Shown here one piece after another: positions 1 through 5,568 of a stretch of DNA of 5,659 bases. The position numbers were made by a program, and so were the translations under genes. The first letter of the stretch is position 1. Every line of letters starts with the position of its first letter. This stretch comes from an uncultured Chloroflexota bacterium (lineage in GTDB: Bacteria > Chloroflexota > Chloroflexia > Chloroflexales > Roseiflexaceae): contig CAIQIY010000503.1 of assembly GCA_903871975.1 (NCBI GenBank), positions 1-5,659 on the forward strand, given 5' to 3'. Below the pieces are notes generated by a model that saw nothing but the letters and a program-made list of their open reading frames with translations, had not been told where the DNA came from and ran no database searches.

Positions 1-594
1 AAACGGTTCTTCCCGGAACGCCAACTCGATCCGACGTGGTACAATGGATTATCCGACGCGATCTTCATGACCAGCCGCGACGGTCACCACTGGGAGCGGC
101 GGCATCGCGAGGCGTTTCTGCGGCCCGGGCCAGATCCCGACAACTGGACCGAGCGCAACATGTACGTTGGCCCGGGCATCGTCGCCACCGGCCCTGCCGA
201 GCTATCGATGTTCGTCGTCGAGCACTACCGGCACCCGACGGCGCATGTCCGGCGTGCCACGATACGCACCGACGGATTCGTGTCGGTCGCCGGCGACTAC
301 GACGGCGGGGTGCTGCACAGCCGGCCATTGCGGTTCGCCGGCGCGCGGCTGCGGCTCAACATCGCCACCTCAGCTGGCGGCGCGGCGCGGGTCGCGCTGT
401 GCGGGCTCGATGACCAGCCCATCGCCGGGCACAGCTTCGACGACTGTGACGAGATCTACGGCGACCAGATTGACCGCATCGTGACGTGGCGCGGCGGCGC
501 CGACATCGCAGCACTCGCCGGCCAACCCATCCGCATGCAGGTGCGCCTGCACGACGCCGACCTGTACGCGCTCCAGTTCGGCCCACCCACCTGA
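1..594 (+). CDS. C-terminal part of a beta-propeller, glycosidase-like protein (5' end outside window)
   Basis: The reading frame is open from base 1 to the TGA at 592-594, giving 197 residues. The start lies upstream of the window; the ATG at 67 is internal, since coding character continues before it (KRFFPERQLDPTWYNGLSDA). The first ~70 residues (SDAIFMTSRDGHHWER, then NMYVGPGIVATGP) look like a propeller blade with an Asp-containing 'SRDG..W' turn, as in sialidase/BNR and five-bladed glycosidase folds. The remaining ~120 residues look like a C-terminal beta-sandwich: G-G-V-L-H-S-R-P-L-R-F, then FDDCDEIYGDQ, R-I-V-T-W-R-G-G and a closing ADLYALQF. From memory this pattern recurs at the C-terminus of large uncharacterised proteins with a glycosyl hydrolase family 32/43-like propeller. 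Any catalytic residues would lie in the missing part. The role is probably glycan binding or hydrolysis, by family resemblance and by its transporter neighbours. It may belong to an upstream operon, because a 157-base gap follows. Confidence 0.75.
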   Translation, partial: KRFFPERQLDPTWYNGLSDAIFMTSRDGHHWERRHREAFLRPGPDPDNWTERNMYVGPGIVATGPAELSMFVVEHYRHPTAHVRRATIRTDGFVSVAGDYDGGVLHSRPLRFAGARLRLNIATSAGGAARVALCGLDDQPIAGHSFDDCDEIYGDQIDRIVTWRGGADIAALAGQPIRMQVRLHDADLYALQFGPPT

Positions 595-645
595 CCAGCC
601 GCCCGTCGCCGGGCCAACGCTCGGCGGCGCCGTCATCAATCTGCC

Positions 646-660
646 GCGCCCGACGGGCGC
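646..660 (+). terminator. GC-rich hairpin after the propeller gene, possible weak terminator
   Basis: GCGCCC (646-651) pairs perfectly with GGGCGC (655-660) across a 3-base loop. A smaller hairpin, GCCCG/CGGGC (601-605 with 610-614), lies just after the stop codon. No T-run follows either stem, so intrinsic termination of the classical type is not supported. The hairpins could slow polymerase or protect the 3' end of the upstream mRNA, or be a by-product of high GC content. Confidence 0.25.
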
Positions 661-689
661 CAGCGACAAGAAGGAGGTATCCCATCGAC

Positions 690-714
690 GGGACCCACGG
701 ACCGCGTGTTTCCC
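690..714. promoter_or_regulatory. Imperfect inverted repeat, candidate operator or leader hairpin
   Basis: GGGA (690-693) pairs with TCCC (711-714) and CACG (696-699) pairs with CGTG (705-708). The two arms are interrupted by a symmetric 2x2 mismatch and the loop is GACCG. It is centred near 702, about 50 bases before the lipoprotein start, where a repressor site or 5'-leader structure would be expected. It does not match a regulator family motif that I know, and eight pairs in GC-rich DNA can arise by chance. Confidence 0.2.
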
Positions 715-751
715 TGGCCCGAGTCGTTCCAGATCAACGCAGGAGGTTTTC

Positions 752-2520
752 ATGTCCATGCGTACGCGTCAGATCGCACTGATCACGCTGCTCAGCCTGG
801 CCACCGCGATCATCGCCGCCTGTGGCGGTGCCGCCCCGCCGCCGCCGGCCGAGCCAGTGATCCAGACCGTCGTCGTCGAGCAGACTGTGGTCGTCGAGCA
901 AGTCGTCGAGCGTCCGGTCGTGCAGACACCCACGCCGATGCCAACCGCCGAGGCGAAGGAAGAGCTTGCCGCCGATCAGACGTTGACCTACGTCTCGCGC
1001 AACTTCAACCGGCTGGACCCGGCAGCGGAAGGTGGCTTCGGCCGCTTCATCATCTCGCACCTCTGGATGCCGTTCTTCCTGCGCGACAATCAGAACAACC
1101 TCCAGCCATGGCTCGCCACCGGCTACGAGGTCAACGCTGATGGCACCGTCTACACCATCAACATCGACCCGAAGGCCGTCTGGTCGGATGGCACGCCGGT
1201 GACGGCGCAGGAAGCCATCGACTACTGGACCTACGGCCTGGATCCGAAGCGCTGCGAGGGCTGCTACCTGGCGGCATTCTCGGGCTTCGACGTGATCGTC
1301 GGCGCCAAGGAGATCATCGACGGCACCGGCACGGCGCTCACCGGCGCGGTCGCCAAGGATGAGAAGACCCTTGAGCTCACCCTGATCGGCCCCGATCCGA
1401 TCTTCATCAACCGCCTGGCGCTGTTCGACACCGGCTTCGCCAAGATGGAAGATGTCGAGAAGGGCCCGCTCTACGCAGCCGACGGCACCGCCCGGGTCAA
1501 CGGCCCGTTCATGGTCAAGATCTGGGACCCCGACAAGGGCCGCTACGAGATCGTGCAGAATCCGAACTGGTGGGGCGACAAGAAGCCGACGCTGACCCGC
1601 ATCGTGGCGCTGCCGGCACCCGACGAGAACGTCTCGTTCGTGATGTGGCAGAACAACGAGGTCGATGCCGCGCAGCTCCTCACCAACATTCGCGAGTCGA
1701 TCCGCGCCGAGACGCCTGACGTCTTCACGCCGATCCCCTACGCCACCAACTTCCTGTTCCCGCTGTTCGCCATCGAACCGCTCGACGACATCAATGTCCG
1801 CAAGGCATTGGCGTATGCCGTCGACTGGGACGCGGCGGTGGCGGCGGCGTGGGAGAACTCGCGCAACGACCGCGTGATGACGGGCATTCTGACGCCGGAG
1901 CTCGCCTGCTACAAGGAGGGCAACTGGCCGGATTGGGGCTTCGATGTCGAGAAGGCCAGGCCGCGCTCGCCGCATCGAAGTACGGCTCGGCCGACAAGCT
2001 GCCGAAGATTCGCATCAACACCAATGGCCAGTCGCCCAACTACATCCGCATGGCCGAAATCATGGCGGAGCAGTGGAAGACGAACCTGGGGATCACCGAC
2101 GTCGAGATCAAGCCCGGCCCGATCGACTCGTTCGGTCAGGAAGCCGATCTGGTGCAGGTGCGCCGATCGAGCGCCGGTGCGATCATCCCCGATCCGGTGA
2201 GCTTCCTGTCGGGCCACTACAACTCGTTCATGTCGAAGACCACGTCTGACGCGGTGAGCGGCGCGGTCCAGGCGGGTTCGGGGATCAGCGACGACGAGGT
2301 CGGCGCGATGCTCGATGAGCTGAAGCTCATGAAGCGCGACGATCCGGCGTTCTGCGAGAAGGTGCAGGCAGCCGAGGCCAAGCTGCTGGGCAACTACTAC
2401 ATGTTCCCGATGATCTGGGACAAGTTCGAGTACCTGACCAAGCCGTGGGTCAAGAACTTCAACGCCAACGTCGACAACAACTGGTACACGCTGCTCGACA
2501 TGTACATCGTCAAGCACTGA
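752..2520 (+). CDS. Family 5 ABC transporter substrate-binding lipoprotein, frameshifted
   Basis: This is the extracellular solute receptor of a peptide/oligosaccharide-type importer, whose permeases follow directly. ATG 752 is chosen because AGGAGG (741-746) lies five bases upstream. Residues 4-23 form a lipoprotein signal peptide (basic start, Leu/Ile/Ala core) with lipobox I-A-A-C at C24. A Pro-rich stretch and Val/Glu/Gln repeats tether the domain (residues ~28-66). SBP_bac_5 hallmarks follow: ATGYEVNADGTVYTINI (122-138), VWSDGTPVTAQEAIDYW (143-159), NGPFMVKIWD (250-259), NPNWWG (270-275) and VRKALAYAVD (349-358). As read, the frame departs after residue 402 into an Arg/Ser/Pro-rich tail that stops at 2200. 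The family sequence continues in the next frame to 2520. Restoring one base near 1956/1957 gives 589 residues, normal for the family. Both halves are well conserved, so either the break is recent or it is a sequence error. The ligand cannot be told; family 5 receptors bind peptides, oligosaccharides, nickel complexes and other solutes. Confidence 0.9.
863..910 (+). repeat. Short in-frame tandem repeat encoding the lipoprotein tether
   Basis: Two 18-base units (863-880 and 881-898) encode Q-T-V-V-V-E twice and differ at only two bases. A shortened unit follows (899-910, Q-V-V-E), then R-P-V-V-Q-T-P-T-P. It lies between the lipid-anchored cysteine and the folded domain and so should act as a spacer lifting the receptor off the membrane. 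Repeats of this kind can change length by slippage. I associate this style of Val/Glu-rich tether with Chloroflexota lipoproteins. Confidence 0.7.
1955..1959 (+). other. Frameshift site within the substrate-binding protein gene
   Basis: The upstream frame reads ...GFDVEKA and the downstream frame resumes as QAALAASKYGSADKLPK. One missing base between 1956 and 1957 (for example GCCCAG reduced to GCCAG) would join them as EKAQAALAASK. That is the usual helix leading into the 'lPkI.i' strand of this family. The deletion falls in a short C run, typical of replication slippage or of a sequencing or consensus error. No X-XXY-YYZ slippery heptamer is present here, so programmed -1 frameshifting is unlikely. 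Confidence 0.85.
1957..2520 (+). CDS. C-terminal portion of the substrate-binding protein, in the shifted frame
   Basis: These 187 residues are the second half of the lipoprotein that starts at 752 and are not an independent gene. The frame stays open back to a GTG at 1849, but the residues before 1957 are out-of-frame readings of the upstream half, and no ribosome binding site precedes that GTG. Recognisable family 5 elements are KIRINTNGQSPNYIRMAEIM, then EQWKTNLGITDVEIKPGP (the 'lk.nlGi.vel' motif), and a closing MFPMIWDKFEYLTKPWVKNF followed by W-Y-T-L-L-D-M-Y-I-V-K-H. The ending matches the C-terminal strands that close lobe I. There are no internal stops or other signs of decay. If the deletion is real, this lobe is not made and the receptor is non-functional. 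Confidence 0.85.
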   Translation, partial: QAALAASKYGSADKLPKIRINTNGQSPNYIRMAEIMAEQWKTNLGITDVEIKPGPIDSFGQEADLVQVRRSSAGAIIPDPVSFLSGHYNSFMSKTTSDAVSGAVQAGSGISDDEVGAMLDELKLMKRDDPAFCEKVQAAEAKLLGNYYMFPMIWDKFEYLTKPWVKNFNANVDNNWYTLLDMYIVKH

Positions 2521-2540
2521 TCCGGTCGTCGATGCCCGCC

Positions 2541-2556
2541 GGGCGCGCTCGCGCCC
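2541..2556 (+). other. GC hairpin just after the substrate-binding protein gene
   Basis: GGGCGC (2541-2546) pairs with GCGCCC (2551-2556) around GCTC, starting 20 bases after the stop codon. A weaker alternative pairing, GCCC (2534-2537) with GGGC (2541-2544), would compete with it. No T-run follows. Together with the larger hairpin downstream it forms a structured spacer between the receptor gene and the permease genes. Confidence 0.45.
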
Positions 2557-2567
2557 ACCATGTCCGA

Positions 2568-2596
2568 CCGGGGCCGCGCCAGCCGGCGCGCCCCGG
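2568..2596 (+). other. Strong 12-bp intercistronic stem-loop (mRNA stabiliser or attenuator)
   Basis: CCGGGG (2568-2573) pairs with CCCCGG (2591-2596), and CGCGCC (2575-2580) pairs with GGCGCG (2585-2590). There is one bulged C (2574) and an AGCC loop, giving twelve G-C pairs. It lies in the 136-base gap between receptor and permease genes. In other binding-protein transport operons, for example malE-malF of Escherichia coli, intercistronic stem-loops keep receptor mRNA more abundant than permease mRNA. The same role is inferred here. With no T-run after it, classical termination is less likely than 3'-end protection or partial attenuation. Confidence 0.5.
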
Positions 2597-2642
2597 CCCC
2601 TGCCCACAAGCATCGTGGTTGGCGTGTCATCGCTGCACACCC

Positions 2643-2648
2643 AGGAGG
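2643..2648 (+). promoter_or_regulatory. Ribosome binding site that sets the DppB-like start
   Basis: AGGAGG lies eight bases before ATG 2657. The frame is open upstream to a GTG at 2615, but that would add 14 residues (MVGVSSLHTQEVTP) before the normal permease N-terminus and place this strong site inside the gene. The start at 2657 is therefore preferred. Confidence 0.85.
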
Positions 2649-2656
2649 TCACTCCG

Positions 2657-3601
2657 ATGCTCAAGTACTTCGCCAGCCGCATGGCACTGGCGCTGCCCAC
2701 GCTGATCGCCGTGCTGTTCATCACCTTCAGCCTGATCGCGGTCAGCCCGTTCGATCCGGTCAAGATGATGCTGGCTGCCGCCGAGATGGGCCTGGACAAC
2801 GCCGAGAATGTCGCACGCATGCGTGAGGCGTTGGGGCTGGATCGGCCCTTCCTGTTGCGCTTCACTGATTATGTCCAAGGATTGCTGATCGGCGACTGGG
2901 GCACGTCGATCAATGGCCAGCGCGACGTCTGGCGCATGATCGAGAACGGCTTCCCGGTCTCGGCACAATTGGGCCTCGCCGCGGCGGTAATGACGGCATT
3001 GATCGGCATCCCGCTTGGTATCCTCGCGGCAGTCAAACAGAACTCATGGATCGATTATGCGATCGTGGCCGTCACATTGGTCCTGCGGACCATGCCGGTG
3101 TATGTGCTGGCGCCAGTGTTATTGATTGTGCTGGTATTGCAGCTCAAGGTGATGACGGTCCCACGTGGTTGGGAAGGCGTGTTCAGCTCCAAGGCCATTC
3201 TGCCGATCCTGTTGCTCACATTTGGCCCGCTGGCCGTCGTGGTACGCCAGACGCGCCAGGCGGTCCTCGATGTGGTCTCGAATGACTATGTACGCACCGC
3301 GCGTGCCAAGGGGCTATCGGACTACCTCGTCGTCGCGCGGCACATCCTGCGGAATGCCTTGATCCCAATCGTGACGATCATGGGCTTTGTGACCGAAGGG
3401 CTGATCGCCGGCAGCATCTTCATGGAGAGCATCTTCGCGATCCCGGGCTTTGGTTCGGTATCGGAAGCGGCCTTCCGCGGCTTTGATTATCCGGTGATCA
3501 TGGGTGTGACGATCGTGAGCTCGGTGCTGGTGATCCTGACCAACACGATCATCGACATGATTTATCCCGTCCTTGATCCGCGCGTACGACTGGAGGGCTG
3601 A
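2657..3601 (+). CDS. DppB-like ABC transporter permease (binding-protein-dependent)
   Basis: This is one of two membrane subunits forming the channel of the importer. The 314 residues match the usual DppB/OppB length. The N-terminus (MLKYFASRMALALPTLIAVL) is the typical first helix, followed by an extracellular loop with R-E-A-L-G-L-D-R-P (residues 56-64) and F-T-D-Y-V-Q-G-L-L-I-G-D-W-G-T-S (69-84), both classic for this family. Six helices are apparent, roughly at 9-30, 101-125, 133-162, 181-197, 237-260 and 279-300. The cytoplasmic EAA loop that docks the ATPase reads DYVRTARAKGLSDYLVVARH (210-229), followed by I-L-R-N-A-L-I-P. G-S-I-F-M-E-S-I-F-A-I-P-G-F-G is at 252-266. Codon use is less biased than in the receptor gene (more TTG, ATT, TTA), which fits lower expression. 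The transported solute is unknown, so no gene symbol is given. Confidence 0.95.
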   Translation: MLKYFASRMALALPTLIAVLFITFSLIAVSPFDPVKMMLAAAEMGLDNAENVARMREALGLDRPFLLRFTDYVQGLLIGDWGTSINGQRDVWRMIENGFPVSAQLGLAAAVMTALIGIPLGILAAVKQNSWIDYAIVAVTLVLRTMPVYVLAPVLLIVLVLQLKVMTVPRGWEGVFSSKAILPILLLTFGPLAVVVRQTRQAVLDVVSNDYVRTARAKGLSDYLVVARHILRNALIPIVTIMGFVTEGLIAGSIFMESIFAIPGFGSVSEAAFRGFDYPVIMGVTIVSSVLVILTNTIIDMIYPVLDPRVRLEG

Positions 3602-3604
3602 GCG

Positions 3605-4588
3605 ATGACGCAGACGAACGCCGAGCCCGCCGGCACGGGCGGGGCAGTGACGTTGCCGGAAGTACGGCGGCAACGCTCGTTGTGGGGCGATGCGCTCCGC
3701 AAGCTGGTGCGCAACCGCCTGGCCGTCCTTGGGCTGGCGATCACCTCGGTCCTGATCTTCGGTGCGATATTCGGGCCGGCGCTGGCGCCGTACTCGTACA
3801 CCCAGCAGCATCTGTTGCGCACGGCCGAGCTGCCCAGCGGCGACTTCTGGTTCGGCACCGACGAGATCGGGCGCGACATGTTCAGCCGCATTCTGTACGG
3901 TGCACGCACCGCCGTGATGGTAGCAGCGATCAGCACGCTCATCAGCGTCGTGCTGGGCATGGTGATCGGCGCGGCAGCCGGCTATGCCGGTGGTTGGATC
4001 GACTCGGTGATTTTACGTATCACCGACATCACGATGTCGATGCCATCGATCCTGCTGGCGGCACTGATCGCCGCGACGGTGAAACAGCCAGTCATCAACT
4101 GGGCCAAGAACGTCCACGAACAGACCGGGTTCCCATTGTTCGCCGATGTCACCTGGCTCGACCTCGTGATCGTATTCGGTGGGCTGTCGCTGGTGTTCTG
4201 GCCCGTGTATGCGCGCCTCATCCGCGGCCAGATCCTGTCGCTGCGCGAGAAGGAGTTCATCGAGGCGGCGCGTGCCTCGGGCGTACCAGCGCTCCAGATC
4301 GCGATGCGGCACCTGATGCCCAATGCGCTGGGGCCAGTGATCGTGCAGCTCACGTTCAGCTTCTCGGCAGGCATGGTGCTGGAGTCATCGCTCAGTTATC
4401 TGGGAATCGGCATTCAGCCGCCACAAGCCAGCTGGGGCAACATGATCAGCTCGAATATCGGCAGCTGGTCCTACCGCCCGTGGCTGGTAGTCGTCCCATC
4501 GCTCACACTGGCAATCGCCACGCTGGGGGTCAACTTCCTCGGCGATGGCCTGAATGATGCACTGAACCCGCGCTCGTCGACGAAGTGA
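3605..4588 (+). CDS. DppC-like ABC transporter permease (binding-protein-dependent)
   Basis: This is the second membrane subunit, expected to pair with the DppB-like protein. The start at 3605 is three bases after the previous stop, and its Shine-Dalgarno GGAGG (3592-3596) sits inside the end of that gene, so translation is probably coupled. The 327 residues are slightly long for the family. The basic N-terminus with R-K-L-V-R-N-R-L-A-V-L-G (32-43) leads into helix 1. WFGTDEIGRDMFSRILYGAR (82-101) is the family signature, and the EAA loop is EFIEAARASGVPALQIAMRH (217-236) followed by L-M-P-N-A. L-S-Y-L-G-I-G-I-Q-P-P (263-273) and N-F-L-G-D-G-L-N-D-A-L-N-P-R (310-323) are also canonical. Between helices 3 and 4 there is an extra, likely extracellular, segment of about 25 residues (159-184) that typical DppC lacks. 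It ends 69 bases before the lyase gene. Confidence 0.95.
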   Translation: MTQTNAEPAGTGGAVTLPEVRRQRSLWGDALRKLVRNRLAVLGLAITSVLIFGAIFGPALAPYSYTQQHLLRTAELPSGDFWFGTDEIGRDMFSRILYGARTAVMVAAISTLISVVLGMVIGAAAGYAGGWIDSVILRITDITMSMPSILLAALIAATVKQPVINWAKNVHEQTGFPLFADVTWLDLVIVFGGLSLVFWPVYARLIRGQILSLREKEFIEAARASGVPALQIAMRHLMPNALGPVIVQLTFSFSAGMVLESSLSYLGIGIQPPQASWGNMISSNIGSWSYRPWLVVVPSLTLAIATLGVNFLGDGLNDALNPRSSTK

Positions 4589-4657
4589 GCCGATCGCTGC
4601 CACGACGCTGGCGATGACACGTGACTGACCGACGATCGATCTGGCGAGGAGGCCACG

Positions 4658-5566
4658 ATGGCGCGTTATCCACAGGCCGTGCTCGTTTCGTGCGAGATCC
4701 CATGGGATGAGCACGAGCAACTGCTCGAAGACGTGTTCCGTGCCGAGGTCCGTGCGACGCTGGCGGCGGGGTTCCAACACCTCTACATCTTTGGCACAGC
4801 GGGCGAAGGCTACGCGGTCGATCTGCCGCGATTGCGCCGGATCGTGACGATCTTCGCCGAAGAGACGCTGCGGCCCGACGTATTCCCGATGGTCGGCGTG
4901 ATCGCGCTGTCGACAGCGACGACGCTCGAGCGGCTGCGGATCGCATACGATGCCGGCTTTCGCACCTTCCAGATCTCGTTGCCATCGTGGGGTGCGCTGA
5001 ACGACGACGAGGTGCTGCGCTTCTTCCACGATGTGTGCGGCGCATTCCCCGACGCACGCTTCCTGCACTACAACCTGCCGCGGGCCCGCCGGCTGCTCGA
5101 TGGCGCGCTCTACCGGCGGCTCGTCGCAGCAGTGCCGAACCTGGTCGCGACGAAGAACACCGGTGGCAGCCACGGGCGCGCCGCCGACCTGATGACGCAC
5201 GCGCCGGAGCTGCAGCATTTCTTCGGCGAGGAGAACTTCGTCCACGGCTGTCTGTTCGGCGAGTGCTCGTTGTTGTCATCGGTGGGGGTACTGGCACCGC
5301 AGCTGGTACAGGAGTACTTCGCCGCTGGCCTCGCGCGCGACATCGCGCGCATGTTCAGCCTGCAACACGAATTCCTGCGCTTCTTCCGCGAGGCGCTGGC
5401 ACCGATCCAGGGTGAGCGCATCGACGGTGCCTACGACAAGGCGATCGTGCGCCTCAGTGGCGCCACGATGCCGTTGCGGCTGCTCTCGCCCTACCAGGGG
5501 TTGAGCGACGACGAATACGCCGCCGTCGAGCAGATCTTCCGCGCGAACTTTGCGCGCTGGAGGTGA
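4658..5566 (+). CDS. Dihydrodipicolinate synthase / N-acetylneuraminate lyase superfamily protein
   Basis: This is a probable cytoplasmic class I aldolase or dehydratase acting on a 2-keto acid through a lysine Schiff base. ATG 4658 follows AGGAGG (4647-4652) at five bases. The 302 residues equal the family norm. Landmarks are G-T-A-G-E-G-Y (46-52, the usual GTTGE/GSTGE loop), F-L-H-Y-N-L-P-R (135-142, with Y138 as the conserved tyrosine) and A-T-K-N-T-G-G (164-170, with K166 as the Schiff-base lysine). It departs from DapA in several ways: the P-Y-Y segment is L-P-S-W-G (108-112), so the usual tyrosine of the catalytic triad is absent; the second Thr of TTGE is Ala48; and the residue after K166 is Asn where DapA has Glu. 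Lysine biosynthesis is therefore unlikely. Placed after a transporter and before a sialidase-like gene, a role in sugar-acid breakdown (sialate, uronate or a related 2-keto acid) is inferred, but the substrate is not known. The Lys-Phe-Thr motif of characterised sialate lyases is not present. Confidence 0.85.
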   Translation: MARYPQAVLVSCEIPWDEHEQLLEDVFRAEVRATLAAGFQHLYIFGTAGEGYAVDLPRLRRIVTIFAEETLRPDVFPMVGVIALSTATTLERLRIAYDAGFRTFQISLPSWGALNDDEVLRFFHDVCGAFPDARFLHYNLPRARRLLDGALYRRLVAAVPNLVATKNTGGSHGRAADLMTHAPELQHFFGEENFVHGCLFGECSLLSSVGVLAPQLVQEYFAAGLARDIARMFSLQHEFLRFFREALAPIQGERIDGAYDKAIVRLSGATMPLRLLSPYQGLSDDEYAAVEQIFRANFARWR

Positions 5567-5568
5567 CG

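Larger units (their letters stand above)
595..751 (+). promoter_or_regulatory. Intergenic control region upstream of the transporter genes
   Basis: This 157-base gap separates the propeller gene from the lipoprotein gene. It holds two short perfect GC hairpins near the upstream end (601-614 and 646-660), an orphan Shine-Dalgarno-like sequence (670-677), an imperfect inverted repeat (690-714), and the lipoprotein's own ribosome binding site AGGAGG at 741-746, five bases before ATG 752. I see no convincing -35/-10 pair, but sigma-70 boxes are hard to spot in GC-rich DNA. That a promoter lies here is inferred from the gap length and from the change of function between the two genes. No tRNA or riboswitch fold was recognised. 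Confidence 0.4.

Noticed and set aside
1949..1960. Programmed -1 frameshift in the receptor gene
   Set aside because: A shift to the -1 frame would rescue the protein, but there is no slippery heptamer in the right register at the junction. A one-base loss in a C run is simpler.
734..1975. Long open frame on the - strand opposite the receptor gene (413 codons)
   Set aside because: It lies opposite a clearly recognised coding sequence, is rich in Arg/Asp/Gly/Val as expected from the complement of GC-biased codons, matches no family I know, and open antisense frames are common in GC-rich DNA.
2615..2656. Upstream GTG start for the DppB-like permease
   Set aside because: It would place the strong AGGAGG inside the gene and add residues not found at the normal permease N-terminus.
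1909..2865. Long - strand open frame across the receptor 3' half and permease start
   Set aside because: It spans two recognised + strand genes and their gap, has no recognisable domain, and has the composition of a shadow frame.
4593..4615. Hairpin between the DppC-like and lyase genes (GCCA/TGGC or ATCGC/GCGAT)
   Set aside because: The stems are only 4-5 bp, compete with each other, and lack a T-run, so they are too weak to call a terminator.
4666..4674. Perfect DnaA box TTATCCACA
   Set aside because: It is a single copy inside the lyase coding region (codons for R-Y-P-Q), with no cluster of boxes or AT-rich unwinding element nearby; best explained as chance.
4385..5245. Long - strand open frame across the permease end and lyase gene
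   Set aside because: It is antisense to two confident genes and no protein family is apparent.
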